Positions 54,148 to 64,000 of a stretch of DNA of 64,000 nt are shown here, piece after piece. Origin of the DNA: an uncultured Collinsella sp. (GTDB lineage Bacteria; Actinomycetota; Coriobacteriia; Coriobacteriales; Coriobacteriaceae); contig CATXXF010000002.1 of assembly GCA_958403395.1 (NCBI GenBank), positions 42,661 to 106,660 on the forward strand, read 5' to 3'. The first letter of the stretch is position 1; each line of letters opens with the position of its first letter. The notes under the pieces were generated by a model. That model ran no database searches. It saw nothing but the letters and a program-made list of their open reading frames with translations, and was not told the origin of the DNA. The translations under genes and the position numbers were made by a program.

Positions 54148-56978
54148 TGGCTGCCAAACTCATCGATCTTTCCTTTACGCTCAACGGCCGTAAGGTCAAG
54201 GTTCAGATTGCCCCCGACACCATGCTCTTTGCGCTGTTGCGCGAGCAGGGTTGCGCGTCGGTGCGCTGCGCCTGCGAGACCACCAACTGCGGCCTGTGCA
54301 CGGTGTGGCTCGACGGCGACCCGGTGCTGAGCTGCTCGGTTCCCGCCGCCCGTGTTGAGGGCCGCTCCATCACCACACTCGAGGGTCTCAAGGCCGAGTC
54401 TGAGGCGCTGACCCGCGCAATGGCTGCCGAAGGCGCCGAGCAGTGCGGTTTTTGCGCTCCCGGCCTCATCATGAACGTGCTGGCGCTTGCCCGCGCTGCC
54501 AAGGAGGACCCGAGCCTCGTCGCCACGCGCGAGGAGCTCTCGCGCCAGCTCGCCGGCAACCTCTGCCGTTGCAGCGGCTACGAGAGCCAGCTGCGCGCCA
54601 TCGTGCGCTTCCTCAACGAGTCCGGCGTGCAGGTGGGCTTTGAGATGCCCGAGCTGCCGGTCAACGACACCAGTTCTGACGGCGTCTCCTATAAGCAGAT
54701 CACTCATAAGCAGCCCAAGAAGGACTCGAAGGCCCTGCTCGAGGGGCGTCCCGTCTACACGGGCGACCTGGTGCCCGCCGGCGCCCTGATCGTCAAGCTC
54801 AAGCGCAGCCCCTATGCCCGCGCCAAGATCCGCTCCATCGATACGTCGCGCGCCCTGAAGGTGCCCGGCGTCGTGGGCGTCTACACCTACGAGGACGTGC
54901 CCAAGCGCCGCTTTACCATCGCCGGCCAGAGCTATCCGCAGCCTTCGCCTTACGACCGCCTGATTCTCGAGAACCTCGTCCGTTACCAAAACGAGGAGGT
55001 GGCGATCGTCGCCGCCGAGACCGAGGAGGCCGCCGACAAGGCGCTCAAGCTCATCAAGGTCGACTATGAGGTGCTTGAGCCGCTGCTCGACTTTACCCAG
55101 GCGCTCGATAACGACATCGTGGTCCACCCCGAGGGCGACGTGACCTTTATGTTCCCGCAGGGCGGCGACGTTGCTCGCAACCTGGTGTGCAGCGGTACCA
55201 GCGATTATGGCGATCTGGACGAGGCCTTCGCCCAGAGCGACATCGTCTTCACCCGCACCTACACCAGCCAGGCCACGCAGACCTCGCCCATGGAAACTTT
55301 CCGCGCCTTCGCGACGACCGACGCGTTTGGGCGTATCTCGGTGACTACCTCCACGCAGGTGCCCTTCCACGTGCGCCGCATGGTCGCTCAGTCGCTCGAT
55401 ATCCCGCAGTCGCAGGTGCAGGTCATTAAGCCGCGCATCGGCGGCGGCTTTGGCTCCAAGCAGACGGGCTGCTGCGAGATCTTTGTGGCGTTCGTGACCC
55501 AGCAGACCGGCCGTCCGAGCTACTGCTGCTACACGCGCGAGGAGACCATCACCGCCGGCAACTCGCGCCACCAGATGCAGATGACCGTTAAGCTGGGCGC
55601 CATGAACGACGGCACCATCACGGCCATCGACCTGCATACGCTGTCCAACGCCGGCGCCTATGGCGAGCATGCCACCACGACGATCGGCCTCTCGGGCCAC
55701 AAGAGCCTGCCCATCTACAACCATGTGAAGGCGAGCCGCTTTAGCTGGGACGCCGTCTACACCAACACCAACCGCGGCGGCGCGTATCGCGGCTACGGTG
55801 CCACCCAGGGCCAGTTTGCCGTGGAGAGCGCCGTTAACGAGCTCGCCGACATGCTGCACATGGACCCCGCCGACCTGCGCCTTAAGAACATCGTGCGCGA
55901 GGGCGAGACCATGCCGCAGTACTACAACGAGAAGCTCAACGCCTGCGCGCTCGACCGCTGCCTGCTGCGCGCGATGGACATGATCGGTTGGCGCGACAAG
56001 CCGCTGGCCGTGGACCTTGGCGACCGCGTGCGCGCCCTGGGCTGCGCGCTCACCATGCAGGGCTCGGGCATCTCCAACGTGGACATCGCCGGCATCGACA
56101 TGCGCCTGGAAGAGGACGGCTTCATTACCATCGGCACCGGCGCCACCGATAACGGCATGGGCGTCGACACGATCCTGGCGCAGATTGCCGCTGAGGAGCT
56201 GGGCGTGGAGAGCTCGTTGATCGTGGTGCGCGGCGTGGACACCGACGTGTCGCCGTTCGATGCCGGCTCGTACGCGAGCTCGGGCACGTACGTGACGGGC
56301 CTTGCCGCCAAGAACGCCGCGACCGAGCTGCGTGAGAAGATCTGCGCCAAGGCCGCCCAGATGTGGGACGTGGACGCCGCCGATGTGGTCTTCGATGGCC
56401 AGTACGTGCGCCTGTCCGACGAACGTGCCGCGCGCGAGCAGAACCGCTACCTCACGCTGCGCGACTTTGCCAACCTGTGCGTTAAGAACATTGCGGGCGG
56501 CGACGCGCTCACCTCGCATGCCTCTGCCTGCCTGCCCGTTTCGCCCCCGCCGTTTATGGCCGGCATTGCCGAGGTCGAGGTCGACAAGGCTACCGGCAAG
56601 GTGACCGTGGTGGACTACGCGGCGGCTGTGGACTGCGGCACCGTGATCAACGAGGCACTCGCGCGCGTCCAGGCCGAGGGCGGCATTGCCCAGGGTATCG
56701 GCCACGCGCTCTACGAGATCGTCGAGCACGACGACCGCGGTCGCCTGCGCACCTGCAACTTTATGAGTTACAAGCTGCCCACGCGCCTGGATATCGGCAG
56801 CATTCGCGTGGCCTTTGAGCCGAGCTACGAGCCGACGGGTCCGTTTGGTGCCAAGTCGATCGGCGAGGTCGTCATCAACACGCCGCTCGCCGCCGTTGCC
56901 TCGGCCGTGGCACACGCTACCGGACATCAGGTTCGCTCGCTGCCGATCACGCCCGAGAAGGCCCTGCTGGGGGAGTAG
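54147..56978 (+). CDS. fused [2Fe-2S] and molybdopterin subunits, selenium-dependent xanthine dehydrogenase type
   Basis: A 943-residue fusion. Residues 1-155 hold two [2Fe-2S] clusters: CACETTNCGLC with LSC, and CGFCAPG with LCRCSGYE. The rest is the molybdenum subunit: GGGFGSKQTGCCEIF, YRGYGATQGQF, DAGSYASSGTYVTG and PFGAKSIGE, the last holding the catalytic Glu. This fused form with these motifs is that of enzymes with labile Se bound at Mo, called Se-dependent xanthine dehydrogenase. The substrate may be a purine or another heterocycle. SelD, YedF, DUF3343 and a desulfurase in this window fit the family. Confidence 0.85.
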   Translation: MAAKLIDLSFTLNGRKVKVQIAPDTMLFALLREQGCASVRCACETTNCGLCTVWLDGDPVLSCSVPAARVEGRSITTLEGLKAESEALTRAMAAEGAEQCGFCAPGLIMNVLALARAAKEDPSLVATREELSRQLAGNLCRCSGYESQLRAIVRFLNESGVQVGFEMPELPVNDTSSDGVSYKQITHKQPKKDSKALLEGRPVYTGDLVPAGALIVKLKRSPYARAKIRSIDTSRALKVPGVVGVYTYEDVPKRRFTIAGQSYPQPSPYDRLILENLVRYQNEEVAIVAAETEEAADKALKLIKVDYEVLEPLLDFTQALDNDIVVHPEGDVTFMFPQGGDVARNLVCSGTSDYGDLDEAFAQSDIVFTRTYTSQATQTSPMETFRAFATTDAFGRISVTTSTQVPFHVRRMVAQSLDIPQSQVQVIKPRIGGGFGSKQTGCCEIFVAFVTQQTGRPSYCCYTREETITAGNSRHQMQMTVKLGAMNDGTITAIDLHTLSNAGAYGEHATTTIGLSGHKSLPIYNHVKASRFSWDAVYTNTNRGGAYRGYGATQGQFAVESAVNELADMLHMDPADLRLKNIVREGETMPQYYNEKLNACALDRCLLRAMDMIGWRDKPLAVDLGDRVRALGCALTMQGSGISNVDIAGIDMRLEEDGFITIGTGATDNGMGVDTILAQIAAEELGVESSLIVVRGVDTDVSPFDAGSYASSGTYVTGLAAKNAATELREKICAKAAQMWDVDAADVVFDGQYVRLSDERAAREQNRYLTLRDFANLCVKNIAGGDALTSHASACLPVSPPPFMAGIAEVEVDKATGKVTVVDYAAAVDCGTVINEALARVQAEGGIAQGIGHALYEIVEHDDRGRLRTCNFMSYKLPTRLDIGSIRVAFEPSYEPTGPFGAKSIGEVVINTPLAAVASAVAHATGHQVRSLPITPEKALLGE

Positions 56979-57014
56979 ACGAGGCGACGCATCCGCCGCT
57001 CTTTGCCTAGCCCT

Positions 57015-57061
57015 GGGAAACTGCAGCCCACTTTTCAACTGAATTGTGGGCTGCAGTTTCC
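57015..57061. repeat. 16-bp inverted repeat
   Basis: GGAAACTGCAGCCCAC (57015-57030) pairs with GTGGGCTGCAGTTTCC (57046-57061). Its right arm begins the tandem repeat that follows. Confidence 0.85.
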
Positions 57062-57174
57062 GTTTGAGGCCCTTGGCGGAAAGTGCATCCCGGAATAGGG
57101 GCTCAAAACGGGTTGCAGTTTCCGGTTGATGGCTATAGCGGAAATTACATCCCATTCCGAGGCTCCAAACCGGG
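57051..57174. repeat. 62-base tandem repeat, two copies
   Basis: 57051-57112 and 57113-57174 align end to end at about three quarters identity; both contain TGCAGTTTCCG near the start, GCGGAAA, CATCCC, GCTC or GGCTCC, and end CGGG. A more diverged third start follows at 57175 (ACACGCTTTCCGG). Confidence 0.7.
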
Positions 57175-57224
57175 ACACGCTTTCCGGCACATGGCCAGCA
57201 CCGCCAGACTGCCGAGTCCCACCG

Positions 57225-57293
57225 AAGTTGCGGTGGAATAGGGACTGTTTTGGAGGACTGGAGCCCCAAACAGTCCCTATTCCACCGCAACTT
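57225..57293. repeat. long inverted repeat, copy 6 of family IR-A
   Basis: 26-base arms 57225-57250 and 57268-57293 pair perfectly around a 17-base loop. Arm AAGTTGCGGTGGAATAGGGA; the A-to-G change (GTGGAATA) is matched in the other arm. Confidence 0.9.
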
Positions 57294-57409
57294 ATGAGAT
57301 GGGGTGGCGTGCTCTATTGGCTTGCTCTCGTGGTGAGGTCGTGAGCCTGTAAAAGGTGTGCGTGCGCTTGTCGCTCGTATCTGCTATCATTCCTAGTTTG
57401 TGCGCTCAT

Positions 57410-57493
57410 GCGGGCGTGGCGGAATTGGTAGACGCGCCAGATTTAGGTTCTGGTGGGATTCCCGTGAAGGTTCGAGTCCTTTCGCCCGCACCA
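57410..57493 (+). tRNA. tRNA-Leu (TAG)
   Basis: Acceptor GCGGGCG pairs with CGCCCGC, the anticodon loop TTTAGGT gives TAG, and a class II variable arm is present. CCA is encoded. Confidence 0.96.
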
Positions 57494-57584
57494 TCGCACT
57501 TGCGGCGGCCCTGTCCGTCGCGACACTTTGTTGCATAAAGGTACCAGCACCTCAGATAAGCTGGGCAGTATGAGGAGGAACGTG

Positions 57585-58883
57585 TTGAACATCACCGCTT
57601 CTGACGTCAAGGACGCCAAGCTCACCGCTACGGTCACCATCCCGGCCGTCGACGTCGACGCCGCGATCAAGAAGGCCTACAAGGACACCGCCAAGAAGTA
57701 CCGCTTCCCCGGCTTCCGCGCCGGCAAGGCTCCCCGTCCGGTCATCGACTCTGCACTTGGCGCCGAGGCTACCCTCGCTCAGGCCACCAACGACCTGATC
57801 GCCGCCAACGAGCCCGCCGTCCTCAACGAGCTGGACATCGTCCCCACCAAGAACGGTGACTACAAGGAGCTCGACCTCGCCAAAGATCACGAGGACTACA
57901 CCTACACCGTCGAGTTCTCCCTGCGTCCTGCTGCCGAGCTCTCCTCCTTCGACGCCGTCGAGATCGAGATGCCCCCCGCGGAGGTCACCGAGTCCGAGAT
58001 CAACAACCAGGTCGAGATGCTCCTCAACTACCGTGCCACCTTCGAGGACGTCGAGGGTCGCGCCGTCGAGGCCGAGGACTACGTCACCGTCGACCTCAAG
58101 GCCGTCGAGAACGCCGACAACTTTGCCGCCGAGGGCCGTATGCTCATCGCCGGTAGCGACAGCAACCCCAAGGAGTTCAACGAGGCCCTGATCGGCGCTA
58201 ACGTTGACGACGTCAAGACCGTCACCTGGACCGACGAGGTCGAGGAGGGCGAGGAGGCCGAGACCCACACCGTCGAGGTCACCGTCAAGGGCATCAAGGT
58301 CCGCAACACCCCCGAGCTCACCGACGAGCTTGTCAAGTCCGACTTCGGCTTCGACAGCATCGATGCCATGCGCGACGCCATCAAGATCGAGATCGAGCAG
58401 GACAAGGCTTCCCGCCTGCCGGCCGAGAAGGAGAACCGTTGCGTCTCCGCTCTCGCCGAGCGCCTGCAGCTCGACGAGATGGATGCCGACTACGAGCAGT
58501 CCGTCTTTGAGGAGCTTGGCCAGAACTTCCTGTCCAACCTCGCTGCCCGCGGCATGACCCTGGACACCTGGCTGCCCGCTTCCGGTCTGACCATGGAGCA
58601 GTTCATCGGCGACCTGCACAAGCAGGCCAACGACGTGGCCCGTGAGTCCCTGGCTCTGGACGCCCTCGCCCGTGAGCTCAAGATTGAGGTCACCGAGGAC
58701 GACATCAACGCCGAGTTCGAGAAGGCCGGCGTCAAGGACGTCGAGGCTTCCAAGGCCGAGTTCATTGCCGATGGCCGCATGCCTGCCGTCCGCGAGTCCA
58801 TCCGTCGCTCCAAGGCCGTCGACCACCTGGTCGAGAACGCCAAGGTGACCGAGGTCGACGAGACCGCCAAGGACGCCGAGTAA
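57585..58883 (+). CDS. tig: trigger factor
   Basis: Ribosome-bound chaperone and prolyl isomerase that guards nascent chains. Near the N-terminus FPGFRAGKAPRPVI is the ribosome-binding signature. Residues around 150-245 are the FKBP-like domain, and the helical C-terminal arms follow. It is 432 residues. I prefer TTG 57585, since AGGAGG ends six bases before it; GTG 57582 or ATG 57570 are alternatives. It is upstream of clpP and clpX, a common order (tig-clpP-clpX). Confidence 0.93.
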   Translation: MNITASDVKDAKLTATVTIPAVDVDAAIKKAYKDTAKKYRFPGFRAGKAPRPVIDSALGAEATLAQATNDLIAANEPAVLNELDIVPTKNGDYKELDLAKDHEDYTYTVEFSLRPAAELSSFDAVEIEMPPAEVTESEINNQVEMLLNYRATFEDVEGRAVEAEDYVTVDLKAVENADNFAAEGRMLIAGSDSNPKEFNEALIGANVDDVKTVTWTDEVEEGEEAETHTVEVTVKGIKVRNTPELTDELVKSDFGFDSIDAMRDAIKIEIEQDKASRLPAEKENRCVSALAERLQLDEMDADYEQSVFEELGQNFLSNLAARGMTLDTWLPASGLTMEQFIGDLHKQANDVARESLALDALARELKIEVTEDDINAEFEKAGVKDVEASKAEFIADGRMPAVRESIRRSKAVDHLVENAKVTEVDETAKDAE

Positions 58884-58959
58884 TTCTCGCCACCTTACCC
58901 GCGAGCGCATGTGTGCGCCCGTGATGGGGTAAAGTTATACACCGGTTATCCGGTTGCTT

Positions 58960-59004
58960 CGTACGGTGCCAGCCAATGCATAGCATGCGGGCACCGTACG
59001 TTTA
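58960..59004 (+). terminator. hairpin between tig and clpP
   Basis: CGTACGGTGCC (58960-58970) pairs with GGCACCGTACG (58990-59000), then TTTAT. Likely a terminator that separates tig from clpPX. Confidence 0.7.
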
Positions 59005-59046
59005 TCTAGAACCAATTTGGTCCGCAAGAGAGAAATGGAGATGCGT

Positions 59047-59667
59047 ATGATCGCTAAGTTCGATTCCGCCCTCGTGCCATACGTTATCGAGCAGACGCCG
59101 CGCGGTGAGCGCAGCTATGATATCTATTCGCGCCTGCTCAACGACCGCATCATCTTCTTGGGCGAGGAGATCAACTCCGTGAGCGCCAACCTGGTCGTTG
59201 CCCAGCTGCTGCATCTTGAGAGCCAGGATGCAGAGAAGGATATCTCGCTCTACATCAATTCGCCCGGTGGCGAGGTCTACTCCGGCCTGGCGATTCTTGA
59301 CACTATGAACTTTATCAAGCCGCAGGTCTCCACCATTTGCGTCGGTATGGCTGCGTCCATGGCCGCCGTGCTGCTTTCGGCCGGCGCTAAGGGCAAGCGC
59401 TTCTGCCTGCCGCACTCCAAGGTTATGATTCACCAGCCCAGCGGCGGTGCCCAGGGTCAGCAGACCGAGATCGAAATCGTGGCCGAGGAGATCAAGAAGA
59501 CCCGTCGTGAGCTCAACCAGATCCTGTCCGACGCCTCGGGCCAGCCCATCGAGAAGGTCCAGGCCGACACCGAGCGCGACAACTACCTGACCGCTGCCGA
59601 GGCCCTCGACTACGGCCTGATCGACCGTATCGTCACCTCGCGCGACCTCGCCGCGAAGGACGCCTAG
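59047..59667 (+). CDS. clpP: ATP-dependent Clp protease proteolytic subunit
   Basis: Serine protease ring that degrades proteins fed by ClpX. The triad is Ser104 (VGMAASMA), His129 ([12 protein letters not shown]) and Asp178. The 206-residue length is normal. I prefer ATG 59047, six bases after GGAG, over ATG 59041. It is one base from clpX. Confidence 0.96.
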   Translation: MIAKFDSALVPYVIEQTPRGERSYDIYSRLLNDRIIFLGEEINSVSANLVVAQLLHLESQDAEKDISLYINSPGGEVYSGLAILDTMNFIKPQVSTICVGMAASMAAVLLSAGAKGKRFCLPHSKVMIHQPSGGAQGQQTEIEIVAEEIKKTRRELNQILSDASGQPIEKVQADTERDNYLTAAEALDYGLIDRIVTSRDLAAKDA

Positions 59668-59668
59668 G

Positions 59669-61075
59669 ATGGCCGGTAACATGCAGGACAACTTTGACGA
59701 GAACGGCAACCCCATCCGCTGCTCCTTCTGCGGAAAAGAGCAGGGCCAGGTCCGTCGCCTCGTAAAGGGCCCGACCAACATCTTTATCTGTGACGAGTGC
59801 GTCGCCGCCTGTTCCGAGATTCTGGAGGAGTCGCTTGCTTCGGACTTTATGGACGCTGCCCGCAACGGCAAGCTGCCGGGCTTCCTCAACGACCATGGTC
59901 AGTCTGCATCCCAGCCCGCCATGGACCCCGAGACCGAGGGCTTTGAGCTCGAGGACGACCGCCAGGTCATCACGCACGTGCCGACGCCGCACGAGATCTA
60001 TGACGAGCTTTCGGCCTATGTTATGGGCCAGGAGGACGCCAAGCGTGCCATGTCGGTTGCCGTGTACAACCATTACCGCCGCGTGATCGAGGGCGGTGCT
60101 GCGCTTTCGGCCTTTGATGACGGCTTGGACTCGCAGCTCGACGATGATATGGACGAGGTGGAGCTCGCCAAGTCCAACATCTTGCTGCTCGGTCCCACCG
60201 GTACCGGCAAGACCCTGTTGGCCCAGACGCTCGCGCGCATTCTCGAGGTGCCGTTTGCCATCGCCGACGCCACCGCGCTCACCGAGGCCGGCTACGTGGG
60301 CGAGGACGTGGAGAACATCCTGCTCAAGCTCATCAATGCTGCCGATGGTGACATTGAGCGCGCACAGGTGGGCATCATCTACGTGGACGAGATCGACAAG
60401 ATCGCCCGCAAGGCCGAGAACCTCTCCATTACCCGCGACGTTTCGGGCGAGGGCGTTCAGCAGGCACTGCTTAAGATCCTTGAGGGCACGGTGGCAAGCG
60501 TTCCGCCCACCGGCGGCCGCAAGCATCCCCAGCAGGAGCTGCTGCAGATCGACACGACCAACATCCTGTTTATCTGCGGTGGTGCCTTTGTGGGTCTGGA
60601 CAAGATCATCGCCGATCGCGTGGGCAACAAGGGCGTGGGCTTTAACTCCGAGATCGCCGGCCCCACATCGGTCGACGAGAACGACCTGCTGCGTCAGGTG
60701 CTTCCGCAGGACCTCAACGCCTTTGGCATGATCCCCGAGTTTGTGGGACGTACGCCCGTCGTCACCCAGACACAGGCGCTCGACGAGGACGATCTGGTGT
60801 CGATCCTGACCGAGCCCAAGAACGCCGTGGTGCGCCAGTACCGCAAGATGTTCCAGCTCGAGGACGTCGAACTTGAGTTTGAGGACGCCGCCCTGCACGA
60901 GATCGCCCGTATGGCGCTTGCTCGCAAGACCGGCGCCCGTGGCCTGCGCTCCATCTGCGAGGACGTGCTGCAGCAGACGATGTTCGACCTCCCCAGCGAG
61001 GAGGGCGTTTCCAAGGTCGTCGTGACCGAAGCCTCCGTAAAGGGCGAAGAACAACCCCAACGCATCTACGGCTAA
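59669..61075 (+). CDS. clpX: ATP-dependent Clp protease ATP-binding subunit ClpX
   Basis: AAA+ unfoldase that feeds substrates to ClpP. The N-terminal zinc-binding domain is [18 protein letters not shown] with CDECVAAC, followed by Walker A GPTGTGKT and Walker [14 protein letters not shown]; the C-terminal small domain includes [14 protein letters not shown]. At 468 residues it is slightly long owing to extra residues in the linker ([15 protein letters not shown]) and the region before Walker A. Confidence 0.96.
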   Translation: MAGNMQDNFDENGNPIRCSFCGKEQGQVRRLVKGPTNIFICDECVAACSEILEESLASDFMDAARNGKLPGFLNDHGQSASQPAMDPETEGFELEDDRQVITHVPTPHEIYDELSAYVMGQEDAKRAMSVAVYNHYRRVIEGGAALSAFDDGLDSQLDDDMDEVELAKSNILLLGPTGTGKTLLAQTLARILEVPFAIADATALTEAGYVGEDVENILLKLINAADGDIERAQVGIIYVDEIDKIARKAENLSITRDVSGEGVQQALLKILEGTVASVPPTGGRKHPQQELLQIDTTNILFICGGAFVGLDKIIADRVGNKGVGFNSEIAGPTSVDENDLLRQVLPQDLNAFGMIPEFVGRTPVVTQTQALDEDDLVSILTEPKNAVVRQYRKMFQLEDVELEFEDAALHEIARMALARKTGARGLRSICEDVLQQTMFDLPSEEGVSKVVVTEASVKGEEQPQRIYG

Positions 61076-61098
61076 ACCAGCCAAAAACGTGCTTGCAA

Positions 61099-61136
61099 AT
61101 AGCCTCCGACCACCCGCGGTCGGAGGCTATTTTATA
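61099..61136 (+). terminator. terminator after clpX
   Basis: ATAGCCTCCGAC (61099-61110) pairs with GTCGGAGGCTAT (61119-61130), followed by TTTATA. Confidence 0.9.
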
Positions 61137-61227
61137 TATACGCAATAACCCCAACTACCTGTGTTATTCTGTGTGTTTGTTTAAAGTCTCAGCAAAGTCC
61201 ATTCAGACTGAAGTAATCGATACCTAA

Positions 61228-61342
61228 GGGGAGGAATGTAGGTCCGATTTTCGTAGATTCCGCACGAGCCGAAGACCACTTAATGTGGTCTTCGTGCGAG
61301 CCAGGACTTGACCGAGCGAAAATCGGGCCTACATTCCTCCCC
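61228..61342 (+). repeat. 115-base hairpin in the valS leader
   Basis: 26-base arms (61228-61253 and 61317-61342) differ by one position. Inside lies a second stem GAAGACCAC/GTGGTCTTC. The valS ribosome binding site (AGGGAGAG) lies outside. I see no T-box AGGGTGGAACC sequence, so it is not a classical T-box. It may be a mobile repeat or a leader regulator. Confidence 0.7.
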
Positions 61343-61362
61343 GATGGGCAAGGGAGAGATAT

Positions 61363-64000
<2,638 letters not shown>

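Larger units (their letters stand above)
56979..57409. other. repeat-rich gap between molybdenum hydroxylase and tRNA-Leu
   Basis: A 431-base stretch without a supported gene. It contains a 16-bp inverted repeat, a 62-base tandem repeat and an IR-A copy, listed apart, and an extended -10 (TGCTATCAT, 57382-57390) before tRNA-Leu. A frame across it on the other strand is an artefact of GC skew. Confidence 0.6.

Noticed and set aside
54144..57290. A 1048-codon open frame on the minus strand
   Set aside because: It mirrors the molybdenum hydroxylase gene; its translation has no family motifs and runs through repeats. Long antisense frames are expected at this GC content.
61140..61362. T-box riboswitch before valS
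   Set aside because: No AGGGTGGAACC-type sequence, specifier loop or terminator is seen.

Overview
The window looks like a chromosomal segment of an anaerobic gut actinobacterium of the Coriobacteriia, most probably Collinsella or a close relative. It is GC-rich, has mostly GGAG-type ribosome binding sites and extended -10 promoters (TGn), and encodes strictly anaerobic metabolism: formate hydrogenlyase, double-cubane-type ATP-dependent reductases, and selenium- and molybdenum-dependent enzymes. The genus assignment is inferred from gene content and was not tested by alignment.

Layout. 1-5.1 kb: a frameshifted MFS transporter, xanthine phosphoribosyltransferase, an ArfB-like GGQ protein, a lipid kinase and a ClC chloride channel. 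5.3-10.7 kb: molybdenum cofactor insertion (moeA, mogA/moaB type) and a molybdate ABC importer (modABC) whose permease has an extra secreted domain. 10.7-24.4 kb: one or two operons with two paralogous double-cubane-type reductases flanking a complete peptide-type ABC importer, then one ASKHA activator, a glycosyltransferase translationally coupled to a selenoprotein selD, yedF, a DUF3343 protein and a cysteine desulfurase. 24.4-28.3 kb: a BrnQ transporter, tRNA-Pro and tRNA-Gly, an AbiEi/DUF559-like gene and a PIN/RelB-type toxin-antitoxin pair. 28.7-44.2 kb: a complete Hyf-type formate hydrogenlyase (hydN, selenocysteine fdhF, hyfA-J, hycI protease) with a formate channel. 44.3-51.4 kb: an orphan molybdopterin oxidoreductase, selA, selB, tRNA-Sec (selC), mobA and a second DUF3343 protein with a Cys-rich N-terminus. 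51.6-57 kb: glutamate dehydrogenase and a molybdenum hydroxylase of the selenium-dependent xanthine dehydrogenase type. 57.4-64 kb: tRNA-Leu, trigger factor, clpP, clpX and the 5' part of valS.

How it fits together. Molybdate is imported (ModABC), built into cofactor (MoeA, MogA, MobA) and used by FdhF, the orphan oxidoreductase and the xanthine dehydrogenase-like enzyme. Selenium is activated by SelD, which is itself a selenoprotein, and is used for Sec-tRNA (SelA, SelB, SelC) to make FdhF and SelD; YedF, DUF3343 and the desulfurase probably supply or handle Se for the Mo hydroxylase. Formate is exported or imported by the FNT channel and split to CO2 and H2 by FdhF/Hyf.

The most unusual parts are the paired double-cubane reductase/ABC-importer operon with its structured leader, the glycosyltransferase-selD coupling, the Cys-rich DUF3343 protein, the ModB ectodomain, and a family of six near-perfect inverted repeats in gene borders.
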